Positions 8,606-17,730 of a stretch of DNA of 43,104 nt are shown one piece after another (position 1 is the first letter of the stretch; each line of letters begins with the position of its first letter). The stretch comes from an uncultured Prevotellaceae bacterium (GTDB lineage Bacteria > Bacteroidota > Bacteroidia > Bacteroidales > Bacteroidaceae). The notes beneath the pieces were generated by a model. That model did not search any database and had not been told where the DNA came from. It saw nothing but the letters and a program-made list of their open reading frames with translations. The position numbers and the translations under genes are program-made. The stretch covers positions 1-43,104 of the forward strand of contig CALBJW010000098.1 in NCBI GenBank assembly GCA_937893145.1, read 5' to 3'.

Positions 8606-10651
8606 TTACATCTTTCCGATATTTATTCTTATGCCAAGATATGCCATTGGACCATGTACTGGTCCCCATATCATTGTGGTGTCAAACTTTGGTCCCCAAG
8701 GGTCTTCATATCCGATGATAGGACGCTTCTGGCGGAAACCTGTCAGGTTCTCACCTCCGAGATAGATGGAGAAGTGTCGAAACCATCGGGTGACTTGTGC
8801 GCTCAACTGTTCGAAGGAATGGAACTTCTCGTTCCATGATGCCGAACCGTCGGGCATGGTGTAAGGACGTGGCATTCGACCTCCACCATTGAGTTGGAGT
8901 GTGACATCAAACTGCCACAATCCGAGTGGGGTGGAGTAACCAAGCGAGAGGAGCCCCTTGTACTTATTAGTAAGGGGTTTTGTGAGGAGCATTCCTCCGT
9001 ATGTTGCCTTCACAATGTTGCGACGATAGGCTGCAGTGAGTGTGAATCCCTCGAACACGGGATATGTGGCATCAATCTGGAACACATGCGAGAAACTACG
9101 TTCTCCGTTAGAGTCATAGACCATCACACGGTTAGGATTCGTGTCGAAGTCGATGATAGCTTGGTTTAGGAAGTCGGTGTAGTAGTATTCTGCATTGAGA
9201 CGAATGTCCTTGTTGCCTACAGGGATATTGAACCCTGCACTAAAACCGTAGTTCCATGCTTCTTCCATCCTATTGTGCTGGTCGTACAGACGGCGAGACG
9301 ATGCGAGGAGATTGTTGTTTTCTGCAAGGATATGTGCCGAACGGTAGCCCTTACCAATTTCGCCACGAAGAGTTATAAGCTCGGAAATCATCCACTTGAG
9401 ATGCATACGAGGAGTAACGAATGCATCGTAGATGGAACTGACATCACCACGAATGCCTGCCATCGCTATGAATCGGTCATTGAGGTTGTAGGTGTATTGG
9501 GCATATAATCCTCCGACCTGTTCGGACTCAAGCAGGTTGTCTTTTCCAAAGTCATACTGTAGGTCTGCCACTTGGTCGAGGTAGTCGTTATTGTACGAGA
9601 AACCTGCGGAGAGGTTATGTCGTTTTGTGAAGTTGGTCTCATACATGAGTTGAGCATAGAGGTTGCGTTCCTCCACATCGTAGGTGCGAATGCCGTACAT
9701 GGCATCCATGTCATGAACCGAACCTGTCATCATTAGGGCGAGGTTGGTGCCGTGTTCCCTATTGAGAACGAAGGCATGCTTCATGTACATCTCGTATCGC
9801 TTGGTGTCGATGTTTATCTTGTACGGACCTAAGTCGGGATTGAAAGTGGCATGACCGCCGTGAGTGGTCTGTCCTCCCTCACGAGACTCGCCGAGAAGAG
9901 ATAGTCCACCGTGGAAGATGTACTTGCTGCCGAGGTATGCCCATCGGTTCTGCAGGTTGTACTGCTGCACATCAGGACGGTCAAGGAATCCATCTTTGTT
10001 CTCATCGTGATAACCATAGCTGTCCTCATAGTGAAGGAGAACCTCAGTTGATAGTCGGTCGTTGAGGTGTATGTTTCCATCAGCATTAGCCTCAAATCGG
10101 TATTTCGAGTCGCCGTACAGGTTTACAGTCACTCCTTGTTCATCTTCTGGTTGCAGGTACTGCACATTGATTTGTCCTGTGATGGACTCATAACCATTTC
10201 GTACTGATGCAGCACCCTTAGAGACCTGAATGCTCTTCATCCAAGTACCAGGAACATATCCGAGAGAGAAGGGCATGGCTGCTCCACGAAAGTTTGGTAT
10301 GTTCTCCGTGAGCATCTGAACGTATGTGCCAGAAAGACCGAGGAGTTTGATTTGTCTTGCTCCTGTGGCAGCATCGCTGTAGTTTACATCCACACTTGGA
10401 TTGGTGGTGAAACTCTCGCCAAGATTGCAACATGCCGCACGGAAGAGTTCGGTCTTGTCCACGATGGTTCCGATGTCTGCACCAGCCATGCGTTTCATGC
10501 CTATCTTGTTGCCTACCACATGCACATCCTGCAATTCCTTGTCGTCATCGTAGTTTATGGTGTCGTTGTCAAAAACTAAAATATTCCTTGCCCCAACATT
10601 CAAGGAAATTGAGGCAAGGATAAGTGTTATTATATATAAGGTGCATTTCAT
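8606..10651 (-). CDS. TonB-dependent outer-membrane receptor
   Basis: The 681-aa protein starts with a signal peptide (MKCTLYIITLILASISLNVGA). Residues ~38-170 form the plug: ELQDVHVVGNK resembles a TonB-box region, and QIKLLGLSGTYVQMLTENIP with GAASVRNGYESITGQINV are plug motifs. The rest is a 22-strand-type barrel ending in aromatic-rich strands. It lacks the N-terminal carboxypeptidase-regulatory domain of SusC-type receptors and has no SusD partner beside it, so it resembles a siderophore, cobalamin or metal-type receptor more than a glycan importer. Several His-rich loops (GGQTTHGGHATF) would suit a metal ligand, but this is only a suggestion. It starts 3 bp after the SpoIIE phosphatase gene stops, so it is likely co-transcribed with the regulatory genes. 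Confidence 0.88.
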   Translation of the reverse strand: MKCTLYIITLILASISLNVGARNILVFDNDTINYDDDKELQDVHVVGNKIGMKRMAGADIGTIVDKTELFRAACCNLGESFTTNPSVDVNYSDAATGARQIKLLGLSGTYVQMLTENIPNFRGAAMPFSLGYVPGTWMKSIQVSKGAASVRNGYESITGQINVQYLQPEDEQGVTVNLYGDSKYRFEANADGNIHLNDRLSTEVLLHYEDSYGYHDENKDGFLDRPDVQQYNLQNRWAYLGSKYIFHGGLSLLGESREGGQTTHGGHATFNPDLGPYKINIDTKRYEMYMKHAFVLNREHGTNLALMMTGSVHDMDAMYGIRTYDVEERNLYAQLMYETNFTKRHNLSAGFSYNNDYLDQVADLQYDFGKDNLLESEQVGGLYAQYTYNLNDRFIAMAGIRGDVSSIYDAFVTPRMHLKWMISELITLRGEIGKGYRSAHILAENNNLLASSRRLYDQHNRMEEAWNYGFSAGFNIPVGNKDIRLNAEYYYTDFLNQAIIDFDTNPNRVMVYDSNGERSFSHVFQIDATYPVFEGFTLTAAYRRNIVKATYGGMLLTKPLTNKYKGLLSLGYSTPLGLWQFDVTLQLNGGGRMPRPYTMPDGSASWNEKFHSFEQLSAQVTRWFRHFSIYLGGENLTGFRQKRPIIGYEDPWGPKFDTTMIWGPVHGPMAYLGIRINIGKM

Positions 10652-10654
10652 TTC

Positions 10655-12499
10655 TTATTGACATTTTAGTGCCTTGAGTTCAATCACAACCATTGTGATG
10701 TCATCGCTCTGTTCTGTATTGTGGGCGTATTGCTTTATTGCACCATGAACAGATTCGATAATGCCCTTAGCAGAACTGATGTTCTGACTGCGTGCGTGGG
10801 CAAGTGCCTTGAGAGTGGCTTCCTCACCAAAGAGCTGGTGGTATTCGTTTTCGGCTTCTGTGACACCATCGGTGTAGAGGAAGATAGCATCGCCAGGATT
10901 GAGGGTAGTCTCTTCCTTCTGGTATGGGAACTCCTCAATGACTCCGAGTGCTATGTTTACCTGTGGCTTGGTGTAGTGAGTGTCGGTAGTGCCATCGCTC
11001 TTCTTTCTACGTACTACAGGGGCATTGTGTCCTGCATTGCAGTATTCGAGGTGTCCTGTCTTGAGGTCGAGAACTCCGAGGAACATAGTGCAGAACATAT
11101 TGTGGTCGTTGCCTTGCGAGAGAGCATTGTTGAGGTCACTGATGATAGTCGAAGGGTCATCGTTATGGAGCGACACATTGCGGAAGAGTGCTCGAGTGAC
11201 AGCCATATAGAGTGATGCAGGAATACCCTTACCCGACACATCACCAATGCAGAAGTAGAGTTTGTCGCCCTGCACGAAGTAGTCGTAGAGGTCGCCTCCT
11301 ACGGATTTGGCAGGTTCAAGAAAACCATATACATCAAGTTCTGGACGGTCTGGGAATGCTGGATAGAGCTTTGGCACCATACCCTTCTGAATGCGTGATG
11401 CTACGTTGAGTTCACTTTCCATGTTTGCCTTCGAGAGTGTCATCTCCTGCATTTTTCTGAGCAGGAAGATGAAGCATATAATCATCACGAGGATACTGCA
11501 CACGGCAATGATTGTGGTGTCGCGCTTCATCTGTTCCAATCCTCCAAACACTTCGTCCTTTGGACATTCCACACTAATCATCCATCCTGTTCGTTCTACA
11601 GGGGCAAAGTAGAAGAGGGCTTCTTTGTCTGTGCCTTCATTGATGTTGGTGTGTCCACTCTCACCATTTCGCATACATATCTCCAGACTGTCGTCTGCCT
11701 TGAAGTGGGCATAGTGCTGGATGTCGGCTACGTTTTTGGTGATGTAACTGGTGTTTGGGTGGAAGATGATGTTGAACTTGCGGTCAACAAGTGTGACTAC
11801 AGCATTTGGATAAGGTGCTATCTCCTTGCACTTATGGCTGAAGGTCTCGGTGTCGATATCTACAGCAAGCACACCGATGAGTCTGCCGCCAAGACCATGT
11901 ACAGGTACGCTGTAGCATGTTATGACATGGTTGCTGGATGTTTCAGGGAAAGGATTGCACCAGTGTGGCTTGTTGGTTCCTGCTGCAACCTTATACCATT
12001 CCTTCTCGCGAAAATTGTTATGCTCACCGAGGTTCATCTTCGTGTACTCACCACTGATACGGTTCAGGTATGGAGCCATACCGTATTGAGCTTTTGATTC
12101 GGGATAAAGGAAATTCTCAAAACCGATGGCTATACCGCACACCATAGGGTTGGCATCCATGAACTGGCGCATGATGGTGTAGCACTCTTCTTCGGAAGGG
12201 ATATAGAAGTTGTTTTGGTCTATCGAGACGTATGAGTTGCCCTCTTCATCACGAGTGGTGTTGCCGAAATTACGACTTGCCAGCGAATAGGTAGCATCTT
12301 CTATGCGTTGAAGTTGTCCGTCGATATATGTCTGCACATAGTCTATGTCACGCTCCACCTTCTTGTTGGTCTCGGCAGTTACCTCCTGGCGTGCTATGTA
12401 GAGACATATTCCAAAACCTAATGTATATACTATGCCTCCGATAATCATAACGATGAGTGTGAGGTTGAGTATCACCTTCAGTCCTAAGAGTCGTTTCAT
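10655..12499 (-). CDS. Membrane Cache-domain sensor with cytoplasmic SpoIIE/PP2C phosphatase
   Basis: The 614-aa protein has TM1 at ~8-33, a ~300-residue extracytoplasmic region resembling a double Cache ligand-binding domain (GVLAVDIDTETFSHKCKE, WMISVECP), TM2 at ~330-350, then a SpoIIE-type PP2C phosphatase at ~375-610. Phosphatase metal-site motifs are visible: GGDLYDYF, CIGDVSGKGIPASLYM and FLYTDGVTEAEN. This is the RsbU/SpoIIE role: a signal-controlled phosphatase that reactivates a phosphorylated STAS antagonist. No HAMP domain was recognised. It lies 11 bp after the RsbW-type kinase gene and 3 bp before the TonB receptor gene. The likely substrate is the STAS domain encoded two genes upstream (Ser57), which is inference from operon order. 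Confidence 0.9.
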   Translation of the reverse strand: MKRLLGLKVILNLTLIVMIIGGIVYTLGFGICLYIARQEVTAETNKKVERDIDYVQTYIDGQLQRIEDATYSLASRNFGNTTRDEEGNSYVSIDQNNFYIPSEEECYTIMRQFMDANPMVCGIAIGFENFLYPESKAQYGMAPYLNRISGEYTKMNLGEHNNFREKEWYKVAAGTNKPHWCNPFPETSSNHVITCYSVPVHGLGGRLIGVLAVDIDTETFSHKCKEIAPYPNAVVTLVDRKFNIIFHPNTSYITKNVADIQHYAHFKADDSLEICMRNGESGHTNINEGTDKEALFYFAPVERTGWMISVECPKDEVFGGLEQMKRDTTIIAVCSILVMIICFIFLLRKMQEMTLSKANMESELNVASRIQKGMVPKLYPAFPDRPELDVYGFLEPAKSVGGDLYDYFVQGDKLYFCIGDVSGKGIPASLYMAVTRALFRNVSLHNDDPSTIISDLNNALSQGNDHNMFCTMFLGVLDLKTGHLEYCNAGHNAPVVRRKKSDGTTDTHYTKPQVNIALGVIEEFPYQKEETTLNPGDAIFLYTDGVTEAENEYHQLFGEEATLKALAHARSQNISSAKGIIESVHGAIKQYAHNTEQSDDITMVVIELKALKCQ

Positions 12500-12510
12500 G
12501 GTTGAGTGTT

Positions 12511-12966
12511 TTATTGGGGGTTATTAGTGTCAATAGTGAGTGGGGTGGTGAGAGTGAGTATGTTCTGTCCGTCTTGGCGCTGGTACTCCACCTTGTCCAT
12601 GATTTGTTTGATGAGAAACACACCAAGTCCTCCTATCTGTCGTTCTTCAGCAGAGAGACTGGTGTCAACATCGGGAACTTGTGTAGGGTCGAATGGCTTG
12701 CCAGTGTCCTTGATTTGGAAGACAAGGTCGTCGGAAGTGGTGTAGGCAGACAAATAGATATTGTGCTGCTCACCCTCTGGATATGCGTACAAAACGACAT
12801 TACTTAGTGCTTCCTCAAGAACAAGGTTAAGGTTGAAGACCTTTTCAGGTCCCCAACCAAGTGTGTCACACACGTCTTCCACGAAGGAAGGCAGTTTGGT
12901 GAGTTCTTCGATACTATTTGTTATTGCCAGTTCTTTTTCCATCGGTATCTTGGCGTTCTGCATCAT
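12511..12966 (-). CDS. RsbW-type anti-sigma factor serine kinase (HATPase)
   Basis: The start at 12966 (151 aa) was chosen because it follows the stop of the STAS-fusion gene by 2 bp; a longer reading from 12996 would overlap it. ATG codons at 12963 and further in (MEKELAI) are alternatives. GHKL ATP-binding motifs of the RsbW/SpoIIAB class are present: N-box NLVLEEALSNVVLYAYPEG, G1 box IKDTGKPFDP and G2 box IGGLGVFLIKQ. These proteins bind a partner and phosphorylate a STAS-domain antagonist. Here the neighbouring STAS domain is fused to a DNA-binding domain and no sigma factor gene is nearby, so the kinase may control the fusion protein directly. Confidence 0.88.
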   Translation of the reverse strand: MMQNAKIPMEKELAITNSIEELTKLPSFVEDVCDTLGWGPEKVFNLNLVLEEALSNVVLYAYPEGEQHNIYLSAYTTSDDLVFQIKDTGKPFDPTQVPDVDTSLSAEERQIGGLGVFLIKQIMDKVEYQRQDGQNILTLTTPLTIDTNNPQ

Positions 12967-12968
12967 TA

Positions 12969-14378
12969 TTACCCGTTGTACTGCGAAGGCAGACAACCGA
13001 ACTTCTGCTTGAACAATCTGCGGAAGGTGTGGTCGTTACCGAATCCTGCATCGTAGCAAATCTGCGATTTTGCCACTCGTCCTTCACGAAGCAGTTTGGC
13101 AGCGTAGTTCAGACGAAGATTGTTGATGTATTCGTTGAAGGTGCAGTGAAGCACTTTGTTGAAGTAGTCCGATACATAATGACGGTTAGTGCCAAGCTTC
13201 TGGGCTATCCAGTCGATGTTGACATCTGGGTCGAGGTAGAACTGCTTGCGTTCGAGAGCACGAATCTCCTCGTTGAAGTCCATCTTGAAACGGAGGCGAG
13301 AGAGTATCTCTTCCCATCTGTCTGTGATGCAAGCCTTGAATCTCTCCTTGTTTGCTTCTATCACATCGGCAGTTGGTTCGCCATTTGCTAAGAGGTTTGT
13401 GAATTCAAATATGGCAGAGAGGATGACGATATTTTCACGGTTACGCTTGATTGTCTCGTCCGACTCCATGTCGAAGTACTCATCAAGAAGCATGTCGAAG
13501 TATTCGCCTTTCTGCTCTTCGTTGAACGAAGCATAGAGTTGTGCGAAGTCGAGCACAGGATGACCGTAGCACACATTGCCCATATCTGTGAATATGGCTT
13601 CGTTGTTCTGCTTCATGATAGCATCGAGAGTGAGATTTCCGTGAAGGAGTGCAGTTGCATCTGGCAATACCTTCATCATCTGAAGGAGTTTGCTGACAGC
13701 CTCTCCACCAAGGTAAGGTTCGAGAGCCTGGATGCGCTTCTTCATCTCGTTGTGACCATACACGAAGGTCTCTTCCTCTGGATTAACCTTCAGACTGTGA
13801 AGGTTGCGCAACATCTTACCAAGTGCAATGGCATCGATGCTCATAGGACTTGTGCTTTCGTATATCAGTCCGTAGCGGTCGCCTACCATCACCATGTCGA
13901 AAGTCATGGCTGTAGGAACACCAAGCACGAACGCTTCTTTAGCCATCGCTACCTCGTGGTCCACATCCGACTTCGATGTGCCTGCAGGAAATACCTTCAG
14001 TACGGTGTCTTCTGTCAACTCATATACATCATCCTTTCCATGTACCTTCTTGCATCCATCCACACTAATGTTTGGAAGAGCTTTCTCCACTGTGAGAATC
14101 TTGTCGAAACCAGTAAGTGAGAATACATTATATACCTCAGGACAAGCACCGATGATGCGTAGGTCGCTCACCTTCTTCTTCAGCATGAGCATGATGCGAA
14201 GTCCCAAACTGGAGATGAAAGTCATTTGTGTAGCATCGATAACGATACTATTCAAACTTCCTTGTTCATCTACAAGTTCCATGAGTTCCGACTGCAGTTT
14301 CTGTGCCTCTGCAGCATCTATTCTTCCAGAAATTTCAATAGTCAACTGACCATTATTGCATTTAGAGTGAATTTTCAT
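12969..14378 (-). CDS. STAS – degenerate kinase-like – AraC-type HTH fusion regulator
   Basis: The 469-aa protein has three parts. Residues 1-100 are a STAS anti-sigma-antagonist domain with DATQMTFISSLGLR, where Ser57 is in the usual phospho-acceptor place. Residues ~104-340 resemble the aminoglycoside phosphotransferase/protein kinase-like fold: VLKVF with Lys128, HEVAMAKEAF, a catalytic-loop equivalent LLHGNLTLDAIM, and IFTDMGNVCYGHPVLDFA with Asp265. The normal HGD...N loop reads HGN...A (Asn248), so catalysis is doubtful. Residues ~370-469 are an AraC-family double HTH (VNIDWIAQKLGTNRHYVSDY and QICYDAGFGNDHTFRRLFKQ). It heads the six-gene operon and has its own promoter. The inferred job is a transcription factor whose activity is set by Ser57 phosphorylation. 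The domain order is clear; the mechanism is not tested. Confidence 0.85.
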   Translation of the reverse strand: MKIHSKCNNGQLTIEISGRIDAAEAQKLQSELMELVDEQGSLNSIVIDATQMTFISSLGLRIMLMLKKKVSDLRIIGACPEVYNVFSLTGFDKILTVEKALPNISVDGCKKVHGKDDVYELTEDTVLKVFPAGTSKSDVDHEVAMAKEAFVLGVPTAMTFDMVMVGDRYGLIYESTSPMSIDAIALGKMLRNLHSLKVNPEEETFVYGHNEMKKRIQALEPYLGGEAVSKLLQMMKVLPDATALLHGNLTLDAIMKQNNEAIFTDMGNVCYGHPVLDFAQLYASFNEEQKGEYFDMLLDEYFDMESDETIKRNRENIVILSAIFEFTNLLANGEPTADVIEANKERFKACITDRWEEILSRLRFKMDFNEEIRALERKQFYLDPDVNIDWIAQKLGTNRHYVSDYFNKVLHCTFNEYINNLRLNYAAKLLREGRVAKSQICYDAGFGNDHTFRRLFKQKFGCLPSQYNG

Positions 14379-14421
14379 TTCTTATGATTTGTCTTTAAGT
14401 TCAAATGTGATGAATTCTTTG

Positions 14422-14453
14422 CAAAAATACACAATTTTATTTATATTGCGAAA
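14422..14453 (-). promoter_or_regulatory. Promoter of the STAS-AraC operon
   Basis: On the minus strand, TATTTTTG (14429-14422) matches TAnnTTTG, and TTTCG (14453-14449), close to the -33 TTTG, lies exactly 19 bp upstream. The expected transcript start is ~35-40 nt before the ATG at 14378. Confidence 0.6.
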
Positions 14454-14523
14454 TATTCAGCAAAAATACATAAAAAAGAAATGATGTTCTGCTCTTTTTG
14501 TTAGTTCATAACCAGTTTCGTGT

Positions 14524-14997
14524 CTATTTATTAGCTTGTTTATCAAAAAGAATAGGTTTGCCCTTTTCAAAAGTGCGGAACATAGCATCGAGTTCAGGCG
14601 AATCCTCATCGCCGTAGCTGTCAAGTACCAGTTCTGGAACTTCGCCCCTGATGCTGTATGTCCTCACGAAGTGGTGACCAGCCACCATCAACTTACCGTT
14701 GAGAATCGATACAGGATAGAGTGTGCCTTGCGAACGAATAGAACCCAATGCAACGATCTTGCCCTTTGAGTCGAGAGCAAAGATATCCGCGGCAATCGCT
14801 TCGAGGTTACTGTCCACATTGTTTCCGAAAGTCTCGTGCGATACAAGCATAACATTGTAGCCACCCACCTCAGCGAAGGCGAAACGCGCAGTCTCGCTAA
14901 AGTTTTCAGCAAACTCCTTGAAAGTCTCCTTCTCATCAGGTTGTGAGCATCCCACAACCGAGAGAGCCATAAGCAAAGAAAAGATAATCTTCTTCAT
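14524..14997 (-). CDS. Small lipoprotein of unknown function
   Basis: The start at 14997 (157 aa) is preferred over one at 15135 because it begins a lipoprotein signal (MKKIIFSLLMALSVVGC, lipid Cys17) and lies ~75 bp downstream of a good promoter. The mature part has no recognised catalytic motif. It contains a short beta-rich stretch (ADIFALDSKGKIVALGSI, LYPVSILNGKLMVAGHHFVRTYS) that looks like one or two propeller-type strand pairs. It follows the TPR protein gene on the same strand but has its own promoter. No function is claimed. Confidence 0.7.
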   Translation of the reverse strand: MKKIIFSLLMALSVVGCSQPDEKETFKEFAENFSETARFAFAEVGGYNVMLVSHETFGNNVDSNLEAIAADIFALDSKGKIVALGSIRSQGTLYPVSILNGKLMVAGHHFVRTYSIRGEVPELVLDSYGDEDSPELDAMFRTFEKGKPILFDKQANK

Positions 14998-15076
14998 AAT
15001 CCTAATTGTTTTTAGTTCATACTTTTGCATACCAGTAGGGAGGGCTCTCAATTTGCCGTCCTCCTCTGTTGCGCTG

Positions 15077-15107
15077 CAAAGGTAGTGTGTTTTTGCCATA
15101 CGCAAAA
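15077..15107 (-). promoter_or_regulatory. Promoter of the small lipoprotein gene
   Basis: On the minus strand, TTTTG (15107-15103) is followed after 18 bp by TACCTTTG (15084-15077), a near-perfect Bacteroidales promoter. It overrules the longer upstream start for the lipoprotein, which would lie in front of this promoter. Confidence 0.65.
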
Positions 15108-15162
15108 GCACATCCAATGAAAAGATTATGTACAATTTGTGAACTTAAGTAAGTGAGGTTTA

Positions 15163-16626
15163 TTACCTAAGTTTTAGTCTTACTCCCTCACCCATACAGT
15201 TGAAAGTCTGACCTTCGCGGTAACCCATCATGAAGGCAGTAGAACGTGGGAAGTAAGCAGATGAATATGCAGAAATCTTTCTGTTTGCTCTTGAAGTACA
15301 ACCAGGGTCAAGTCGCTTTGCTTTCAAGCACTTTTCCACAGCGAGACAGTAGTACAGGCTTCGGTTGAAAGCAGCTTGTTCGCGTGTCTGTCCTGCTTTG
15401 ACAGTAGTAGGTGCACTTGCTACCACACAGTCCGCTATCAACAGATACACATCACCATAACTTGCTCTGTATGACAAAGCCTTATTACACCATTGGCGAC
15501 AAAGTCCAATGTTTCGATACTTATAGTATTGTGCAGCAGCATAGTAAGCGTACTTCGCTTTGGTCGTATTGTCGCTTGCTTTGGTGAGAGCTTGCAGGAA
15601 AGCACTTTCAGCCTCTGATGTGTTGCCAGATTTGAGCATACGAGTAGCCAACAACAAAGGAGATTCTTCCTTCTCCTTCTTCTCGCTTTCGTCAGTAGAT
15701 TTTGTTTCCTTTCCGTTAGAAGTCAAGAAGGTAGCATAATGCTCCTCAATGAAGTCTTGCGAAGCAGCCTCAGGATGTTGACTGAGGTACCATTCCGCAT
15801 TCTGGCTTGGTCCGCTATATTCATCAACCAGCTTCTGAGCCTTAGCCTCCATAGCAGCAGCCTTCACACTATCATCCCAAGTCACCACACTATCAGTGTA
15901 GGCATACTCCTTAGCTTGTTCAAGGAAGTAGTCGCAAATCTCGCGAGTACGCAGATAGTCGTTGATAAAGTCCTCACGAGCAGATTGGAGTTTTGTGCTA
16001 TCAACAGCAGTAGTATCTTTAGCTATTGCCTCATATCTGTCTTTGTAGCAATCAACAAAAGTGAACAATACAGACCCCGGAGTAGCATATCCAAGACCAT
16101 CTATACCTTCGTGAAACAGACGGTAAGCAGTCTCTATATCTCTTTTGGGCGCAAAGTGATAGTAGTCGTAAGCCTTACGACATGCTATATCACCAGGCTT
16201 AGAAAGGAATTTCTCATCATCAGTAAAGGAATTGAGAGCATTGATATTCTTCTTGCGTTGGTCATATACCTTCATCAGCAAGTCGAAATAATAGTCTCTC
16301 ATCACAGAGTCTTTCTCCTGCTGAGAAAGGATTTCCATCATGAAAGCACCATGACGATAGAGGTTAGTAGAAGCCAGTGGAGCATGCTCAAAAGCATATC
16401 GCCAAGGTTCTACCGCCTTCTTGTAGTTTTCGTAATCGCCTTTACCTCCATTATAACCATCAGAGTAGTATTTAGAATACAACTCAATGCTACGGCGAAC
16501 CAAGAGTGAGTCTTCACCATGGCCAATGCGGTCTTCCATCTTCGTTCCTTTCAGATTCTGGGAATACGAAAGAGACGAACACATGAAGAGTGCTATAAGG
16601 AGTATTATGTTGGCAATTTTATTCAT
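15163..16626 (-). CDS. Exported tetratricopeptide-like protein
   Basis: The 487-aa protein has a signal peptide (MNKIANIILLIALFMCSSLSYSQ) and then an all-helical sequence with TPR-like pairs, such as AVEPWRYAFEHAPLASTNLYRHG, AESAFLQALTKASDNTTKAKYAYYAAAQYYKYRN and SYRASYGDVYLLIADCVV. A conserved Bacteroidales start of the mature domain (LKGTKMEDRIGHGEDSL) is recognisable. TPR proteins are usually scaffolds, so a periplasmic assembly role is plausible. Its start overlaps the last 8 bp of the upstream fimbrillin gene, indicating coupling to the fimbrial operon. A charged linker (KETKSTDESEKKEKEE) splits the two helical halves. Confidence 0.75.
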   Translation of the reverse strand: MNKIANIILLIALFMCSSLSYSQNLKGTKMEDRIGHGEDSLLVRRSIELYSKYYSDGYNGGKGDYENYKKAVEPWRYAFEHAPLASTNLYRHGAFMMEILSQQEKDSVMRDYYFDLLMKVYDQRKKNINALNSFTDDEKFLSKPGDIACRKAYDYYHFAPKRDIETAYRLFHEGIDGLGYATPGSVLFTFVDCYKDRYEAIAKDTTAVDSTKLQSAREDFINDYLRTREICDYFLEQAKEYAYTDSVVTWDDSVKAAAMEAKAQKLVDEYSGPSQNAEWYLSQHPEAASQDFIEEHYATFLTSNGKETKSTDESEKKEKEESPLLLATRMLKSGNTSEAESAFLQALTKASDNTTKAKYAYYAAAQYYKYRNIGLCRQWCNKALSYRASYGDVYLLIADCVVASAPTTVKAGQTREQAAFNRSLYYCLAVEKCLKAKRLDPGCTSRANRKISAYSSAYFPRSTAFMMGYREGQTFNCMGEGVRLKLR

Positions 16627-17710
16627 TCGAATCTATATCTTCGTTTTTATCAGTTTCTGTTTGTTCTGTATCCGGTGTTTCTTTATCATCATCATCCGGA
16701 ATAATCGTTTCAGAAGAATCATCTTTATCTTCTTCTTCATGTATTTCAAGATTCTGAGTAGGAATTTCGTTCCAAGGAATGATTGTGCATGGAGAAATTA
16801 TCACTTCAACACGCTCTCCTTGTGGAGCAGGAACAATAACATCATAGTTATAGCTCTTACCAGATTCCCAACCATTTGCATCAGGCATCATGATTTGGGC
16901 GGAGCAAGTTCTTATTGTGTCAGCATCTGGCACATCTATCTCAAGCTCCACTTTCCACTCAATATTAGATGGCATCGGTATGATGAGACATTCCGAAGTG
17001 TACCTTTGTTGATAGTAGAGACTGGTGTCTGACTCCATTACAAGGTCACCAACCTCGTATCCTATATTCTCGCCATCCTCATCATCATAAACAAATGTCC
17101 CTTGCTTGATATCGTATTCACATTTTGTAAATATATTCTTAATACGATAAGTAAAGTTCTCATATCCTAATTCCGTATCCTCATTAATACGGAAATTGAA
17201 TACAAAGCGAGACTTGATATGGCGGAAAACAAGATTTGCACGAGGGTTATCGTAAGTCACGAGATCAGTATTCTCAGCCCAAAGGGCATCAACGAGAGGG
17301 TTTCCATCGTATGTCACCTTCCCATCAGCAATACTATCCCAGTTAGCAGCACTATTATAAGGATAATAACCATAGAGATTAAACTGCTCACCAGTCCAGA
17401 TGTAGATACCATGTTCAGGTGTACCCTTGCCATCGGCATTGTTGGTCACCTTCACATTGTCTCCATCCTCTATAGTATTTCCACTTGTATTATCAAATAC
17501 ATAAACTCCATATATAAGTCCATCTGGCAGATTCGTTCCTTCGAACGCACCTGCTCCTGTCCCTCCAGTATTCGATACACGAACATCTCCAAAGTTCATC
17601 TTGACATACCTGACTTCCTGCACTGGAGGTGTAGGAATATCAGGCACATCACTCTGAGAACAGGCGATGAGCGTAAAGATAAGAATTATATATGTTAGAT
17701 TTTTTATCAT
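16619..17710 (-). CDS. Fimbrillin-family lipoprotein with acidic tail
   Basis: The 363-aa protein has a lipobox (IFTLIAC, Cys17), the LYGYYPY signature and LVFRHIKSRFVFNF, both hallmarks shared with its neighbours and typical of Bacteroidales fimbrillin-like pilins. It is the most divergent of the tandem set: its candidate Arg processing site (GDVRVS, Arg44) is weak. The last ~45 residues are very acidic (DDDDKETPDTEQTETDK). Fimbrillins are exported as lipoproteins, cleaved, and polymerise by strand donation, and the acidic tail would lie where the donor strand is expected. This is the last fimbrillin of the array and overlaps the TPR protein gene by 8 bp. Confidence 0.8.
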   Translation of the reverse strand: MIKNLTYIILIFTLIACSQSDVPDIPTPPVQEVRYVKMNFGDVRVSNTGGTGAGAFEGTNLPDGLIYGVYVFDNTSGNTIEDGDNVKVTNNADGKGTPEHGIYIWTGEQFNLYGYYPYNSAANWDSIADGKVTYDGNPLVDALWAENTDLVTYDNPRANLVFRHIKSRFVFNFRINEDTELGYENFTYRIKNIFTKCEYDIKQGTFVYDDEDGENIGYEVGDLVMESDTSLYYQQRYTSECLIIPMPSNIEWKVELEIDVPDADTIRTCSAQIMMPDANGWESGKSYNYDVIVPAPQGERVEVIISPCTIIPWNEIPTQNLEIHEEEDKDDSSETIIPDDDDKETPDTEQTETDKNEDIDSNE

Positions 17711-17730
17711 TAATATATTATAAATAATGT

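Noticed and set aside
8606..10651. SusC-type glycan importer
   Set aside because: There is no N-terminal carboxypeptidase-regulatory domain, the length is only 681 aa, and no SusD gene is adjacent.
14998..15135. Longer start for the small lipoprotein
   Set aside because: It would begin upstream of the promoter at 15077-15107 and bury the lipobox 60 residues inside.
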